Positions 5,284-5,291 of a stretch of DNA of 5,291 bases are shown here, one piece after another. The notes under the pieces are model-generated. The model saw only the letters and a list, made by a program, of their open reading frames with translations. It did no database searches and was not told the origin of the DNA. The stretch covers positions 1-5,291 of the forward strand of contig CASTQR010000123.1 of NCBI GenBank assembly GCA_949451265.1. Reading direction: 5' to 3'. The DNA comes from an uncultured Eubacteriales bacterium (GTDB lineage Bacteria > Bacillota_A > Clostridia > Oscillospirales > Oscillospiraceae). The position numbers were made by a program, and so were the translations under genes. The stretch's first letter is position 1. Each line of letters starts with the position of its first letter.

Positions 5284-5291
5284 TCTCTGTG

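Overview
The window is GC-rich, strongly GC-biased at third codon positions, densely packed and preceded by clear Shine-Dalgarno sites. It carries a butyrate-forming ptb-buk pair. Together these suggest a chromosomal segment of a high-GC butyrate-producing gut Firmicute of the Oscillospiraceae / Clostridium cluster IV type (Flavonifractor- or Intestinimonas-like). That placement is inferred from gene content and composition, not from a marker gene.

Layout. (1) Positions 1-116, minus strand: the first 38 codons of a GntR/FadR-type transcription regulator, cut by the window edge. (2) Positions 117-244: a divergent control region with a TTGCAA-N16-TATAAT promoter for the regulator, a 13-bp palindrome overlapping its -10 box, and several further symmetric or repeated elements. 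(3) Positions 245-2245, plus strand: a two-gene operon encoding phosphate butyryltransferase (ptb) and a somewhat divergent butyrate kinase (buk), 12 bp apart, closed by a strong intrinsic terminator at 2258-2290. (4) Positions 2357-3811, plus strand: a stand-alone MurE-type Mur ligase whose ribosome binding site and start codon sit between the arms of an 11-bp perfect inverted repeat. (5) A compact hairpin at 3798-3821, with the murE stop codon in its loop, lies between two convergent genes. (6) Positions 3828-5270, minus strand: a VanZ-family membrane protein with a large C-terminal domain predicted to lie outside the cell.

How the genes work together. Ptb and Buk convert butyryl-CoA to butyrate via butyryl phosphate and gain one ATP by substrate-level phosphorylation. 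The divergent GntR-type regulator probably controls both itself and this operon through the shared palindrome. The Mur ligase adds a diamino acid, most likely meso-diaminopimelate judging by its retained contact residues, to the peptidoglycan precursor, or belongs to a paralogous branch of that family. VanZ-family proteins are linked to cell-surface and glycopeptide phenotypes, so the right half has a loose cell-envelope theme, but the two genes are convergent and not co-transcribed.

I see no RNA gene, mobile element, CRISPR array or phage signal. No wholly new multi-gene system is evident. The most unusual items are the inverted repeat around the murE start, the symmetric element cluster upstream of ptb, the altered middle section of Buk, and the VanZ fusion architecture.
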